Shown here piece after piece: positions 1 through 5,888 of a stretch of DNA of 6,672 bases (its first letter is position 1; the number at the start of each line of letters is the position of its first letter). Both the position numbers and the translations under genes were made by a program. Under the pieces are notes generated by a model. That model saw only the letters and a list, made by a program, of their open reading frames with translations. It ran no database searches and had not been told where the DNA came from. Source of the DNA: Pseudomonadota bacterium (lineage in GTDB: Bacteria > Pseudomonadota > Gammaproteobacteria > Burkholderiales > Gallionellaceae); the NCBI GenBank assembly GCA_021781695.1, contig JAJXWG010000095.1, positions 1 to 6,672 of the forward strand, in the 5' to 3' direction.

Positions 1-62
1 CCCGCATATGCGCTGCAACTCAACAGCATCGCAAACAGAAATCCGCACCGCAATTTATTCAT
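1..62 (-). CDS. 5' end of an exported or lipoprotein gene, truncated by the window edge
   Basis: On the minus strand an ATG at 62-60 opens a frame that stays open to the left edge, giving 20 complete codons. The peptide begins MNKLRCGFLFAMLLSCSAYA and continues with a residue starting GG (Gly). This is a classic export signal: a short positively charged start (K3, R5), a hydrophobic core (residues 7-14) and a small-residue region. Two cleavage modes compete. Signal peptidase I could cut after A-Y-A (residue 20). LLSC (13-16) also resembles a lipobox, with Cys16 as the lipidated residue. The strand upstream carries only a weak purine-rich stretch (GGGGCGG) as a ribosome site, but a perfect TATAAT lies about 30 bases upstream. 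The family cannot be read from 20 residues. In Rhodobacter, regB is divergent from the copper chaperone gene senC (SCO1), so such a protein is a reasonable guess, but only a guess. Confidence 0.6.
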   Translation of the reverse strand, partial: MNKLRCGFLFAMLLSCSAYA

Positions 63-92
63 GACCGCCCCGCTGATTGTTGGAATGGATGA

Positions 93-98
93 ATTATA
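93..98 (-). promoter_or_regulatory. Candidate -10 box of the leftward gene
   Basis: The minus strand reads a perfect TATAAT at 98-93, about 30 bases before the ATG at 62. The best-spaced -35 candidate (121-116, TAATCA, 17-base spacer) matches TTGACA at only three positions, so the promoter may need an activator. Transcription would start near 86 and give a leader of roughly 25 bases. The assignment rests on the -10 match and its position in a divergent gap. Confidence 0.45.
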
Positions 99-119
99 CG
101 CAACCCGGGACGCTTTGAT

Positions 120-125
120 TACAAT
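120..125 (+). promoter_or_regulatory. Candidate -10 box for regB, implying a leaderless mRNA
   Basis: TACAAT (five of six consensus bases) lies six bases before the regB ATG at 132. Transcription starting the usual six to seven bases after the box would begin at, or within a base or so of, the A of the ATG. That fits the absence of a Shine-Dalgarno sequence upstream. No good -35 is seen; 97-102 (TACGCA) matches at three positions. This is a suggestion from position and motif, not proof. Confidence 0.3.
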
Positions 126-131
126 CTCGCC

Positions 132-1385
132 ATGAACATCCTTTCTTCCCTGCCGGGCCATATCCAGTTGCGCCGTCTGGCAAACCTGCGCAGCCTGACA
201 GTTGCCGCCCAGCTGTTCGCACTGTGGCTGGCATGGCGCGTGCTCAAACTGGATCTTTCGTGGATTGCGATGCTGCTTGGCATCGCCCTGCTTGCCGCAG
301 TGAATCTCCTCACGCTGCTGCGCCTGAGATCGGCCCGCCCGGTGAACAACCCGGAATTGTTTGCGCAGCTTTCGGTAGACGTGGTCGTGCTGAGCCTTCT
401 GCTGTATTACGCTGGCGGCTCTACCAACCCCTTCGTCTCGCTTTACCTTCTGCCGCTGGTTATCGCCGCAGCCACCCTGCCCGCAGCTTACACATGGAGC
501 ATGGCAGCTCTCACAACCGCCTGCTACAGCTGGCTGATGATCTATCACATCCCTCTGCCGCAGAAGGAAATGGAGATGGACAACCCCTTCAATGTGCACG
601 TGATGGGCATGTGGATGGGCTTTGTGATCAGCGCGATGGTGGTCGCCTCCTTCGTGGTCAGGATGGCCAACGCTGTGCGCAGCCGCGATGAACTGCTGGC
701 AGAAGTGCGCGAAGAAATCCTGCGCAACGAGCGCATCGTAGCGCTTGGCACACAGGCGGCAGGCGCCGCACACGAACTGGGCACGCCGCTGTCCACCATG
801 GCTGTGGTCATCCACGAACTGCAGCACGCATCCTCTTCTGAGCCTTCCGAGCTGCACGACAGCCTCTCGCTGCTCGATGAACAGGTGCGCATATGCCGCC
901 GCATCCTCGACAAGATGTTGAGCAATGCACAGGAAAACGGGGCAAGCAGGTTGCAGGCGGCAGACGAATTCATGGCAGAGGTGCTGAACGAATGGCAGCT
1001 TCTGCGCCCTGCGGCACAATACCGTTACAAGGGTGAAGAGCGCATGCCAGTCATCAGCGTGGATGTCACGCTGCGCGCTGCACTCATGAATCTGCTCAAC
1101 AATGCGATGGACGCCAGCAAACTTGAGATCAAAATCAGCGCGTTATGCAACGGCACTCAGTTCATCGTCGAGATACGCGATGAGGGTCCCGGCTTGAGCG
1201 AAGAAGTCACGCTCAAGGCCGGCTCGGCCTTTTTTACAACCAAGCCGGAAGGAAGAGGACTGGGGCTTTTTCTTGCCAACGCCACTATAGAGCGCATGGG
1301 AGGAACGGTGCGACTTTACAACCGCGAAGGTGGGGGAGCCACCACGGAAATCAGCCTGCCGATAGCAAATGGGGGTGCATCATGA
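132..1385 (+). CDS. regB: RegB/PrrB/RoxS-type redox-sensing membrane histidine kinase
   Basis: A 417-residue inner-membrane sensor kinase. It probably monitors the redox state of the quinone pool and phosphorylates the response regulator encoded next to it. Six hydrophobic segments lie at about residues 22-37, 43-63, 80-94, 102-118, 120-139 and 156-177. The family's quinone-site motif GGxxNPF is present at 95-101 (GGSTNPF). The H-box HELGTPL carries the phospho-acceptor His214. Cys255, in the context RICRRIL 41 residues later, matches the redox-active cysteine of RegB (Cys265 in Rhodobacter capsulatus). The ATP-binding domain has an N-box (N320, N324), DEGPG (350-354), FFTTK (367-371) and GRGLGL (374-379), so it looks fully active. 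The ATG at 132 is the only sensible start, because the frame has an upstream TGA at 90-92 and no other ATG, GTG or TTG in between. No Shine-Dalgarno precedes it. The stop overlaps regA by ATGA. The identification is strong; RegB, PrrB, ActS and RoxS are names used for orthologues. Confidence 0.9.
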   Translation: MNILSSLPGHIQLRRLANLRSLTVAAQLFALWLAWRVLKLDLSWIAMLLGIALLAAVNLLTLLRLRSARPVNNPELFAQLSVDVVVLSLLLYYAGGSTNPFVSLYLLPLVIAAATLPAAYTWSMAALTTACYSWLMIYHIPLPQKEMEMDNPFNVHVMGMWMGFVISAMVVASFVVRMANAVRSRDELLAEVREEILRNERIVALGTQAAGAAHELGTPLSTMAVVIHELQHASSSEPSELHDSLSLLDEQVRICRRILDKMLSNAQENGASRLQAADEFMAEVLNEWQLLRPAAQYRYKGEERMPVISVDVTLRAALMNLLNNAMDASKLEIKISALCNGTQFIVEIRDEGPGLSEEVTLKAGSAFFTTKPEGRGLGLFLANATIERMGGTVRLYNREGGGATTEISLPIANGGAS

Positions 1386-1921
1386 ACCGTGAAGAATCGG
1401 CCACCCTGCTGCTGGTGGATGACAGCGCCACCTTCTGCCGCGTGCTAGGCACCGCGCTGACCCGCCGCGGTTTTTCGGTGAGCATCGCGCACAGCGTCGA
1501 GGAAGCCATCCCGATGGCTCATGAAAATCCGCCCGAGTTTGCCGTGGTGGACATGAAGATGAGCGGCGCATCGGGACTGGTTCTGGTCAAGACATTGCAC
1601 GAGCTCGACCCGAACACACGCATCGTCGTCTTGACCGGCTATGCCAGCATCAGCACGGCCGTCGAGGCCATCAAACTGGGTGCGACGCAATATCTTGCAA
1701 AGCCTGCCAATGCCGATGAAATCATCGCGGCTTTCAGGCATGAGGCAGATGGCAATGTCGAGCTAAAGACACCTGCAACCAACATAGACATGCTGGAATG
1801 GGAGCACATCCAGCGCCTAATGCAGGAACATGACAACAATATCTCAGCCACTGCCCGTGCGCTCAACATGCACCGCCGCACCTTGCAGCGAAAACTCAAC
1901 AAACCGCCACCGGGCAGGTGA
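1382..1921 (+). CDS. regA: RegA/PrrA/RoxR-type response regulator with a Fis-like helix-turn-helix
   Basis: A 179-residue cytoplasmic DNA-binding regulator, the expected partner of the kinase encoded just upstream. In this family it controls respiration, carbon and nitrogen fixation and other redox functions; its targets here are unknown. The receiver domain (about 8-125) has the acidic pocket D13-D14, phospho-acceptor D57, T85 and K107. The C-terminal Fis-type helix-turn-helix (about 138-173) contains WEHIQR and the almost invariant NISATARALNMHRRTLQRKL, the clearest signature of the RegA family. The linker between them (about 126-138) lacks the run of prolines seen in Rhodobacter RegA. The start ATG overlaps the kinase stop (ATGA) and is preceded by GGGGGTG at 1371-1377, so the pair is translationally coupled. 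No terminator follows. Confidence 0.92.
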   Translation: MNREESATLLLVDDSATFCRVLGTALTRRGFSVSIAHSVEEAIPMAHENPPEFAVVDMKMSGASGLVLVKTLHELDPNTRIVVLTGYASISTAVEAIKLGATQYLAKPANADEIIAAFRHEADGNVELKTPATNIDMLEWEHIQRLMQEHDNNISATARALNMHRRTLQRKLNKPPPGR

Positions 1922-1947
1922 TTTCAACCCTAGATAGCACTTTCTCG

Positions 1948-1953
1948 TATAAT
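1948..1953 (+). promoter_or_regulatory. Candidate internal promoter (-10) upstream of the HDOD gene
   Basis: A perfect TATAAT stands in the 110-base gap between regA and the HDOD gene. The -35 is poor: TTCAAC at 1923-1928 is 19 bases away and matches three positions. A start near 1960 would give a leader of about 70 bases. That leader contains GGCGG (1958-1962), which can pair with CCGCC (1983-1987), and a perfect 10-base palindrome TTGCATGCAA (2012-2021) just before the ribosome site. There is no T-run, so the hairpin is not a terminator. Confidence 0.45.
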
Positions 1954-2019
1954 GCAAGGCGGGGAAATTTATCCGGCTTCATCCGCCCGTATATTTCGCA
2001 GATAGAAACCATTGCATGC

Positions 2020-2025
2020 AAAGAG
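2020..2025 (+). promoter_or_regulatory. Ribosome binding site of the HDOD gene
   Basis: AAAGAG lies six bases before the ATG at 2032. It is the main reason for choosing this start over a GTG at 1918 in the same frame, which overlaps the regA stop but has only a weak GGGCAG upstream. Confidence 0.55.
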
Positions 2026-2031
2026 ACCGCC

Positions 2032-2907
2032 ATGTCCACTGAACAGATCCGCCAGAAACTCACCAATGCGCTGGCCAACCTCGATTCCCTGCCAGCCATG
2101 CCGGCCATCGCAATGAAACTGTTGGCGCTGAACCTGAACACCGACGAGGGCGAAACCGAATTGCTGAAACTGATCGGACAGGACCCGCAGATTTCCGCAA
2201 AGCTGATCAGTCTTGCCAATTCCCCCATGATGGGCCTGAACCGCAAGGTCAGCACCGTGCCCGAAGCCGCGATGCTGCTCGGGCTTACCCGCGTCAAGGC
2301 AGTCGCGCTCGGCATTGCGGCGATGTCCAATTTCGCCAAGGTTCCTGCAACGCAGAATTTCGCCCCGCAATATCTGTGGCTGCACAGCCTGTCCATCTCC
2401 ATCGCGATGAACACGCTCTCGCTTTCCATGCCGAGACAGATGAGGCCGCAACAGGACCATATCCATCTGGCAGGCCTGCTGCATGACATGGGCTACATGG
2501 TAATACACCACGTCGACAGCGCGGCAAGCAACGAATTGCATCTGCAGCTTTCGCTGCAACCCGAGCGACATGTGCTGGAAATCGAGCAGGAAGTGCTGGG
2601 CATTTCGCACTGCCAGATCGGCGCGCAGCTTGCGCGGCAATGGAACCTGCCGGAAGAAATCATAGACGTGCTGCATTACCACCATACGCCATACGAGGAT
2701 GAGGTGCCCCTTGCCAATATGCTGGCTTACATGATCAACCTGGCCGAAAAACTGCTGCCCAATTTTGGCATCAACGAATACTGCGGAACCGAAATCAGCG
2801 AACGCGAGTGGCAGACACTAGGCATAGATCCGGACAATGCCGATGAGCTCAGGGACACGATCAACGAGATCGCGCTCCAGGCAGCCCAGATGGCCGATAT
2901 ATTTTGA
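2032..2907 (+). CDS. HDOD-domain signalling protein of unknown target
   Basis: A 291-residue soluble protein with one HDOD domain, a degenerate relative of HD-type phosphohydrolases that usually acts as a protein-interaction or signalling module rather than an enzyme. The domain starts at about residue 13 with LDSLPAMPAIAMKLL and runs to about 220. It includes IGQDPQISAKLISLANSP (48-65) and the family's mid-domain segment SMLLG-like AAMLLGLTRVKAVALG (79-94). An HD pair survives at H151-D152 (LAGLLHDMGY), and H118, H193 and H217-H218 lie where HD-type histidines usually are. The distal position often filled by AD is AE here (A238-E239), which argues against a normal phosphodiesterase site. There is no signal peptide, membrane segment or extra output domain. 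A GTG at 1918 would add 38 residues unlike the family; I prefer the ATG at 2032. The next gene begins 32 bases after the stop. The family is clear; the function is not. Confidence 0.85.
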   Translation: MSTEQIRQKLTNALANLDSLPAMPAIAMKLLALNLNTDEGETELLKLIGQDPQISAKLISLANSPMMGLNRKVSTVPEAAMLLGLTRVKAVALGIAAMSNFAKVPATQNFAPQYLWLHSLSISIAMNTLSLSMPRQMRPQQDHIHLAGLLHDMGYMVIHHVDSAASNELHLQLSLQPERHVLEIEQEVLGISHCQIGAQLARQWNLPEEIIDVLHYHHTPYEDEVPLANMLAYMINLAEKLLPNFGINEYCGTEISEREWQTLGIDPDNADELRDTINEIALQAAQMADIF

Positions 2908-2927
2908 CCATGCAGACCCTGATTCCC

Positions 2928-2931
2928 GGAA
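2928..2931 (+). promoter_or_regulatory. Ribosome binding site of dacC
   Basis: GGAA sits eight bases before the ATG at 2940 and supports that start. The start also places a standard signal peptide at the exact N-terminus. Alternative starts in frame at 2904 (TTG, overlapping the previous stop) and 2910 (ATG) would add 12 or 10 residues ahead of the signal peptide and have no better ribosome site. Confidence 0.45.
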
Positions 2932-2939
2932 ACCCCGTC

Positions 2940-4085
2940 ATGAAATCCATCCTGTCATTCATCTGCCTGCTCGCGAGCTTTGCAAGCCTGGCTGAACCCC
3001 TCGAACAGGCCCCCGTTCTGGATGCAAGATCCTATCTGCTGTACGATTTCTCCAGCAACCAGATACTGGTCAGTCACAACGCTGACGAGCGCATGGAACC
3101 CGCATCTCTGACCAAGCTGATGACGGCCTATCTGACCTTCAGCGCAATCAGACAGGGAAAACTCAACCTGAATCAGGGTTTTACCGTGCCTCTGGATGCA
3201 CCGCGCGTCACGAGCGGCGAGTCGCGCATGCTGCTCAAACCCGGACAGACTGTGACGGTCGATGAACTGTTGCACGGACTGATCGTGCAATCCGGCAACG
3301 ATGCAGCAAACCTCCTTGCCATCGAGGTCGGCGGCACGGAAACCCAGTTCGTTGCGATGATGAACAGGGAAGCGCTGCGTCTGGGCATGAAAAACACCCA
3401 TTTTGCCAACCCGGTTGGCATGCCGGATGCCGAGCATTACAGCACCGCCTACGATCTGGCGATCCTGGCCGCAGCGGTCGTGCGCGATTTCCCCGAATAC
3501 TATCCGATCTTCAAACTGCGCGAATACACTTTCAACAATGTCTCCCAGGCAAACAGGAACCGCCTGTTATGGCTCGATCCCTATGCCGACGGCATGAAAA
3601 CCGGGCATACCGAAACTGCAGGATTCTGCCTCGTGGGTTCCGCACTGCGCGACAAACGACGGCTGATCTCAGTGGTGCTGGGTGCCGCATCGGACAGCGA
3701 GCGCGCTTCGGACAGCCAGAAACTGCTGAACTACGGCTTCCAGACCTTCGATGCGGTGAGGCTTTATCAGAACAGCCAGCCCGTCATCCATGTGCGCGTC
3801 TGGAAAGGCACAGAAAGCCACGTCGACCTGGGGTTCAGGCGGGACCTCGTGCTGACCATCCCCAAGGGACAGTTTGCGCAGCTCAAGGCCAGCGTGGAAA
3901 CACATCAGCCCATCATCGCCCCGATCGAGTCCGGCCAGCAACTGGGCATACTGAGGCTCACGCTTGCCGGCAAACCCTATGCGCAGTTTCCGCTGCTGGC
4001 GCTCGACAGCGTGGCGCAGGCCAACGTGTTCTCGCGCGGGTGGGACAGCATACGTTTGCTGATCAGAAAATACAGTCCCCTATAA
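2940..4085 (+). CDS. dacC: D-alanyl-D-alanine carboxypeptidase, PBP5/PBP6 family (serine-type)
   Basis: A 381-residue periplasmic enzyme that removes the terminal D-alanine from peptidoglycan pentapeptides, limiting cross-linking and releasing free D-alanine. The signal peptide (MKSILSFICLLASFASLA) probably ends after Ala18. The penicillin-binding fold has all three active-site motifs in order: SLTK (nucleophile S56, K59), SGN (118-120) and KTG (220-222). Other family landmarks are EPASLTKLMTAY (53-64), SGESRMLLKPGQ (92-103), HFANPVGMP (154-162) and DGMKTGHTETAG (217-228). A C-terminal beta domain (about 275-365) follows. The last residues (about 366-379, GWDSIRLLIRKYSP) form a short amphipathic stretch suited to anchoring on the outer face of the inner membrane, as in E. 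coli PBP5. The length is slightly under the E. coli paralogues. dacA and dacC cannot be told apart by sequence alone; dacC is the name usually given in this group. The dat gene follows after 32 bases with no terminator. Confidence 0.93.
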   Translation: MKSILSFICLLASFASLAEPLEQAPVLDARSYLLYDFSSNQILVSHNADERMEPASLTKLMTAYLTFSAIRQGKLNLNQGFTVPLDAPRVTSGESRMLLKPGQTVTVDELLHGLIVQSGNDAANLLAIEVGGTETQFVAMMNREALRLGMKNTHFANPVGMPDAEHYSTAYDLAILAAAVVRDFPEYYPIFKLREYTFNNVSQANRNRLLWLDPYADGMKTGHTETAGFCLVGSALRDKRRLISVVLGAASDSERASDSQKLLNYGFQTFDAVRLYQNSQPVIHVRVWKGTESHVDLGFRRDLVLTIPKGQFAQLKASVETHQPIIAPIESGQQLGILRLTLAGKPYAQFPLLALDSVAQANVFSRGWDSIRLLIRKYSPL

Positions 4086-4108
4086 GCCCAATTCACGCAA
4101 AGACTCTC

Positions 4109-4114
4109 AAGGTG
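4109..4114 (+). promoter_or_regulatory. Ribosome binding site of dat
   Basis: AAGGTG lies three bases before the ATG at 4118, with its AAGG core five bases away. This is the strongest Shine-Dalgarno match in the window. It fits a gene whose start does not overlap the preceding stop. Confidence 0.6.
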
Positions 4115-4117
4115 CAT

Positions 4118-4972
4118 ATGATCTATCTGAACGGACAGTACATGCCGATAGAGGAAGCGAAGATCCCCGTGCTGGATCGCGGCTTCATCTTTGGCGACGG
4201 GGTATACGAAGTAATCCCGGTGTATTCGCGCCGCGCATTCCGGCTGGATGAACACCTGAAGCGACTGCAGCACAGCCTCGACGGCATCAGGCTTGCCAAT
4301 CCGCACAGCGACGCGGAATGGGCCGGCATACTGGGCGAGGTCATCGCGCGCAATGAATCCGACGATCAGTATCTGTACCTGCACATCACGCGCGGCGTTG
4401 CGAAACGCGACCACGCGTTTCCCTATCCTCCCGTAGCACCCACGGTGTTCGTGATGAGCAATCCGCTGCCCACGCCTGCGGCGTCTCTGTTGTCTTCCGG
4501 CATCTCCGCCGTCACCGCACAGGACAATCGCTGGCTGCGCTGCGACATCAAGGCGATATCGCTGCTGCCCAATGTGTTGTTGCGCCAGATGGCGATCGAT
4601 GCAGGATGCGCGGAAACCCTTCTGATACGCGACAACGATTTTCTGACAGAGGGTGCGGCGAGCAATATCTTCGTAGTCAAAAATGGCGCGTTGCTGGCGC
4701 CGCCCAAAGACAACCTGATGCTGCCCGGCATCACCTATGACGTGATGCTGGAAATCGCGACAGCCAACAACATTCCATTCGAAGTGCGCAGAATTTCCGT
4801 TGCCGAAGTCTTCGATGCCGACGAGCTCCTGTTGACATCTTCCACACGTGAAGTCCTGGCGATCACCCGTCTTGACGGCAAGCCGGTGGGAACGGCAAGC
4901 CCCGGACCGATGTTCCAAAGAATGCATGCGCTGTATCAGGAATTCAAACACAACGTGATGCGCGCAAAATGA
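4118..4972 (+). CDS. dat: D-amino-acid (D-alanine) aminotransferase, fold-type IV PLP enzyme
   Basis: A 284-residue cytoplasmic transaminase that moves the amino group of D-alanine and other D-amino acids to 2-oxoglutarate, giving D-glutamate and a 2-oxoacid such as pyruvate. The length matches the thermophilic Bacillus enzyme closely. The cofactor lysine is K145 in RWLRCDIKAISLL, the same number as in the Bacillus enzyme. TEGAASNIF (177-185) supplies the conserved E178 near the PLP pyridine nitrogen. Y30 in FGDGVYEV and the pair R97/H99 in TRGVAKRDH correspond to the Tyr, Arg and His carboxylate trap that distinguishes D-amino-acid transaminase from the branched-chain enzyme IlvE and from aminodeoxychorismate lyase. 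This is the main basis for the substrate call. LLTSSTREV (238-246) is the usual C-terminal phosphate and substrate loop. The stop overlaps the next start (ATGA at 4969-4972). Other class-IV activities such as R-amine transamination cannot be excluded. Confidence 0.88.
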   Translation: MIYLNGQYMPIEEAKIPVLDRGFIFGDGVYEVIPVYSRRAFRLDEHLKRLQHSLDGIRLANPHSDAEWAGILGEVIARNESDDQYLYLHITRGVAKRDHAFPYPPVAPTVFVMSNPLPTPAASLLSSGISAVTAQDNRWLRCDIKAISLLPNVLLRQMAIDAGCAETLLIRDNDFLTEGAASNIFVVKNGALLAPPKDNLMLPGITYDVMLEIATANNIPFEVRRISVAEVFDADELLLTSSTREVLAITRLDGKPVGTASPGPMFQRMHALYQEFKHNVMRAK

Positions 4973-5253
4973 CTGACACACCCAAGATTCCGGAATCAGA
5001 AAGCCTGGTCAAATATCCCTGCGATTTCCCGCTCAAAATCTTCGGCGAACAGCATCCCGAACTTGCACAATCCGTGCTGGACGTGGTTTTGAAACATGCG
5101 CCGGATTTTGTCGCCGCCAGCATGGAGATGCGCGCCAGCAAGACCGCGAAATACATCAGCCTGACCTGCACGATACGCGCCACTTCCCGCGCGCAGCTCG
5201 ACGCGCTTTATCAGGAGTTGTGCACCCACCCGCTGGTCAAGATGGTCTTGTGA
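4969..5253 (+). CDS. ybeD: DUF493 (YbeD-like) small protein, lipoylation-gene neighbour
   Basis: A 94-residue soluble protein of the DUF493/YbeD family. The E. coli member has a ferredoxin-like fold resembling ACT-type regulatory domains, but its biochemical role is not established. Family landmarks are YPCDFPLKIFGE (17-28), a central helix HPELAQSVLDVVLKHAPDF (29-47), the strand KYISLTCTIRATSRAQLDALYQ (61-82, described here by its key residues S64, T66, T68) and the closing THPLVKMVL. The start codon overlaps the dat stop (ATGA), and the stop is joined to the lipB start as TGATG. There is no separate strong ribosome site, so its expression is probably translationally coupled. In E. coli the same family sits between dacA and lipB, so the placement here is ancestral. 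A regulatory or accessory role for LipB/LipA is a context guess. Confidence 0.88.
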   Translation: MTDTPKIPESESLVKYPCDFPLKIFGEQHPELAQSVLDVVLKHAPDFVAASMEMRASKTAKYISLTCTIRATSRAQLDALYQELCTHPLVKMVL

Positions 5254-5888
5254 TGCATCCTGTCGTTCACTCCCTGGGTCTGGTCGAATACCTGCCCACC
5301 TGGCAGGCGATGAAAAAATTCACCGAAGAGCGCACTGCGGATACGCGCGACGAAATCTGGCTGGTGCAGCATCCGCCCGTCTTTACTCAGGGACTGGCGG
5401 GCTTGCCGGAACACCTGTTGCAAAGCACCGGCATCCCTGTGATCAGGATAGACCGCGGCGGGCAGATCACCTATCACGGCCCGGGCCAGATCGTAGCCTA
5501 CCTGCTGCTCGATTTGCGCCGCTGGAAACTGACCGTGCGCGAACTGGTGAGCGTGATGGAGCAGGCGGTGATAGATTTGCTTGCAGATTACAACGTAAAA
5601 GCCAGGAGCCGCAGCGATGCGCCGGGCGTTTATGTGAATGGCGCGAAAATCGCGTCACTCGGCCTCAAAATAAAACACGGTTGCTGCTATCATGGGCTGG
5701 CGCTCAACGTGGACATGAACCTCTCGCCTTACACATTCATCAACCCCTGCGGCTATGCGGGGCTTCGCGTCACGCAGTGCGTGGAGCTGGGCATCACCGC
5801 AAGCATCAATGAACTTCAGGCGGGACTCACGCAGAACCTGATACACGGTTTGCAAAAACACTACCAAAGAAAGCAGCATCATGAGTGA
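5253..5888 (+). CDS. lipB: Octanoyl-[acyl-carrier-protein]:protein octanoyltransferase
   Basis: A 211-residue cytoplasmic enzyme that transfers octanoate from acyl carrier protein to a specific lysine of lipoyl domains (pyruvate and 2-oxoglutarate dehydrogenases, glycine cleavage H protein). This is the first step of lipoate synthesis. Signatures are VQHPPVFTQG (38-47), the RGGQITYHGPGQIVAY core (68-83), APGVYVNGAKIASLGLKI (123-140) and HGLALNVDMNLSPYTFINPCG (147-167). The catalytic pair is K132 and C166, 34 residues apart, exactly the spacing of K135 and C169 in E. coli LipB, whose total length is also nearly the same. The ATG at 5253 shares its A with the preceding stop (TGATG), typical of coupled reinitiation. 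A GTG at 5220 in the same frame would add 11 residues inside the upstream gene and is not favoured. The 3' end overlaps lipA by eight bases. Confidence 0.96.
   Translation: MHPVVHSLGLVEYLPTWQAMKKFTEERTADTRDEIWLVQHPPVFTQGLAGLPEHLLQSTGIPVIRIDRGGQITYHGPGQIVAYLLLDLRRWKLTVRELVSVMEQAVIDLLADYNVKARSRSDAPGVYVNGAKIASLGLKIKHGCCYHGLALNVDMNLSPYTFINPCGYAGLRVTQCVELGITASINELQAGLTQNLIHGLQKHYQRKQHHE

Noticed and set aside
99..113. Possible RegA operator (GCGTC half-site on the minus strand near 113-109, next to the CCCGGG palindrome)
   Set aside because: Only a five-base half-site is seen and no correctly oriented partner; this is expected by chance in GC-rich DNA.
1958..1987. Hairpin GGCGG...CCGCC as a terminator of regBA
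   Set aside because: The stem is only five bases, the loop is 20 bases and no T-run follows; it lies just after a TATAAT, so it is at most a leader structure.
1969..2685. Minus-strand open frame of 238 codons opposite the HDOD gene
   Set aside because: The same shadow pattern (many His, Gln, Arg and Cys); the plus strand encodes an obvious HDOD domain.
3569..4117. Upstream extension of the dat frame into dacC, making a 467-residue product
   Set aside because: The added part is Arg/Ala/Gln-rich noise in an off-frame of dacC. Dat matches its family from the ATG at 4118, which has the best ribosome site in the window.
3977..4981. Long open frame (334 codons) on the minus strand opposite dat and the dacC end
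   Set aside because: It is wholly antisense to genes with clear active-site motifs, has a composition rich in His, Arg and Gln typical of a shadow frame, and shows no recognisable domain.
5220..5252. Earlier GTG start for lipB
   Set aside because: It would add 11 residues fully inside the DUF493 gene without family similarity; the ATG at 5253 gives the normal LipB N-terminus and a TGATG junction.
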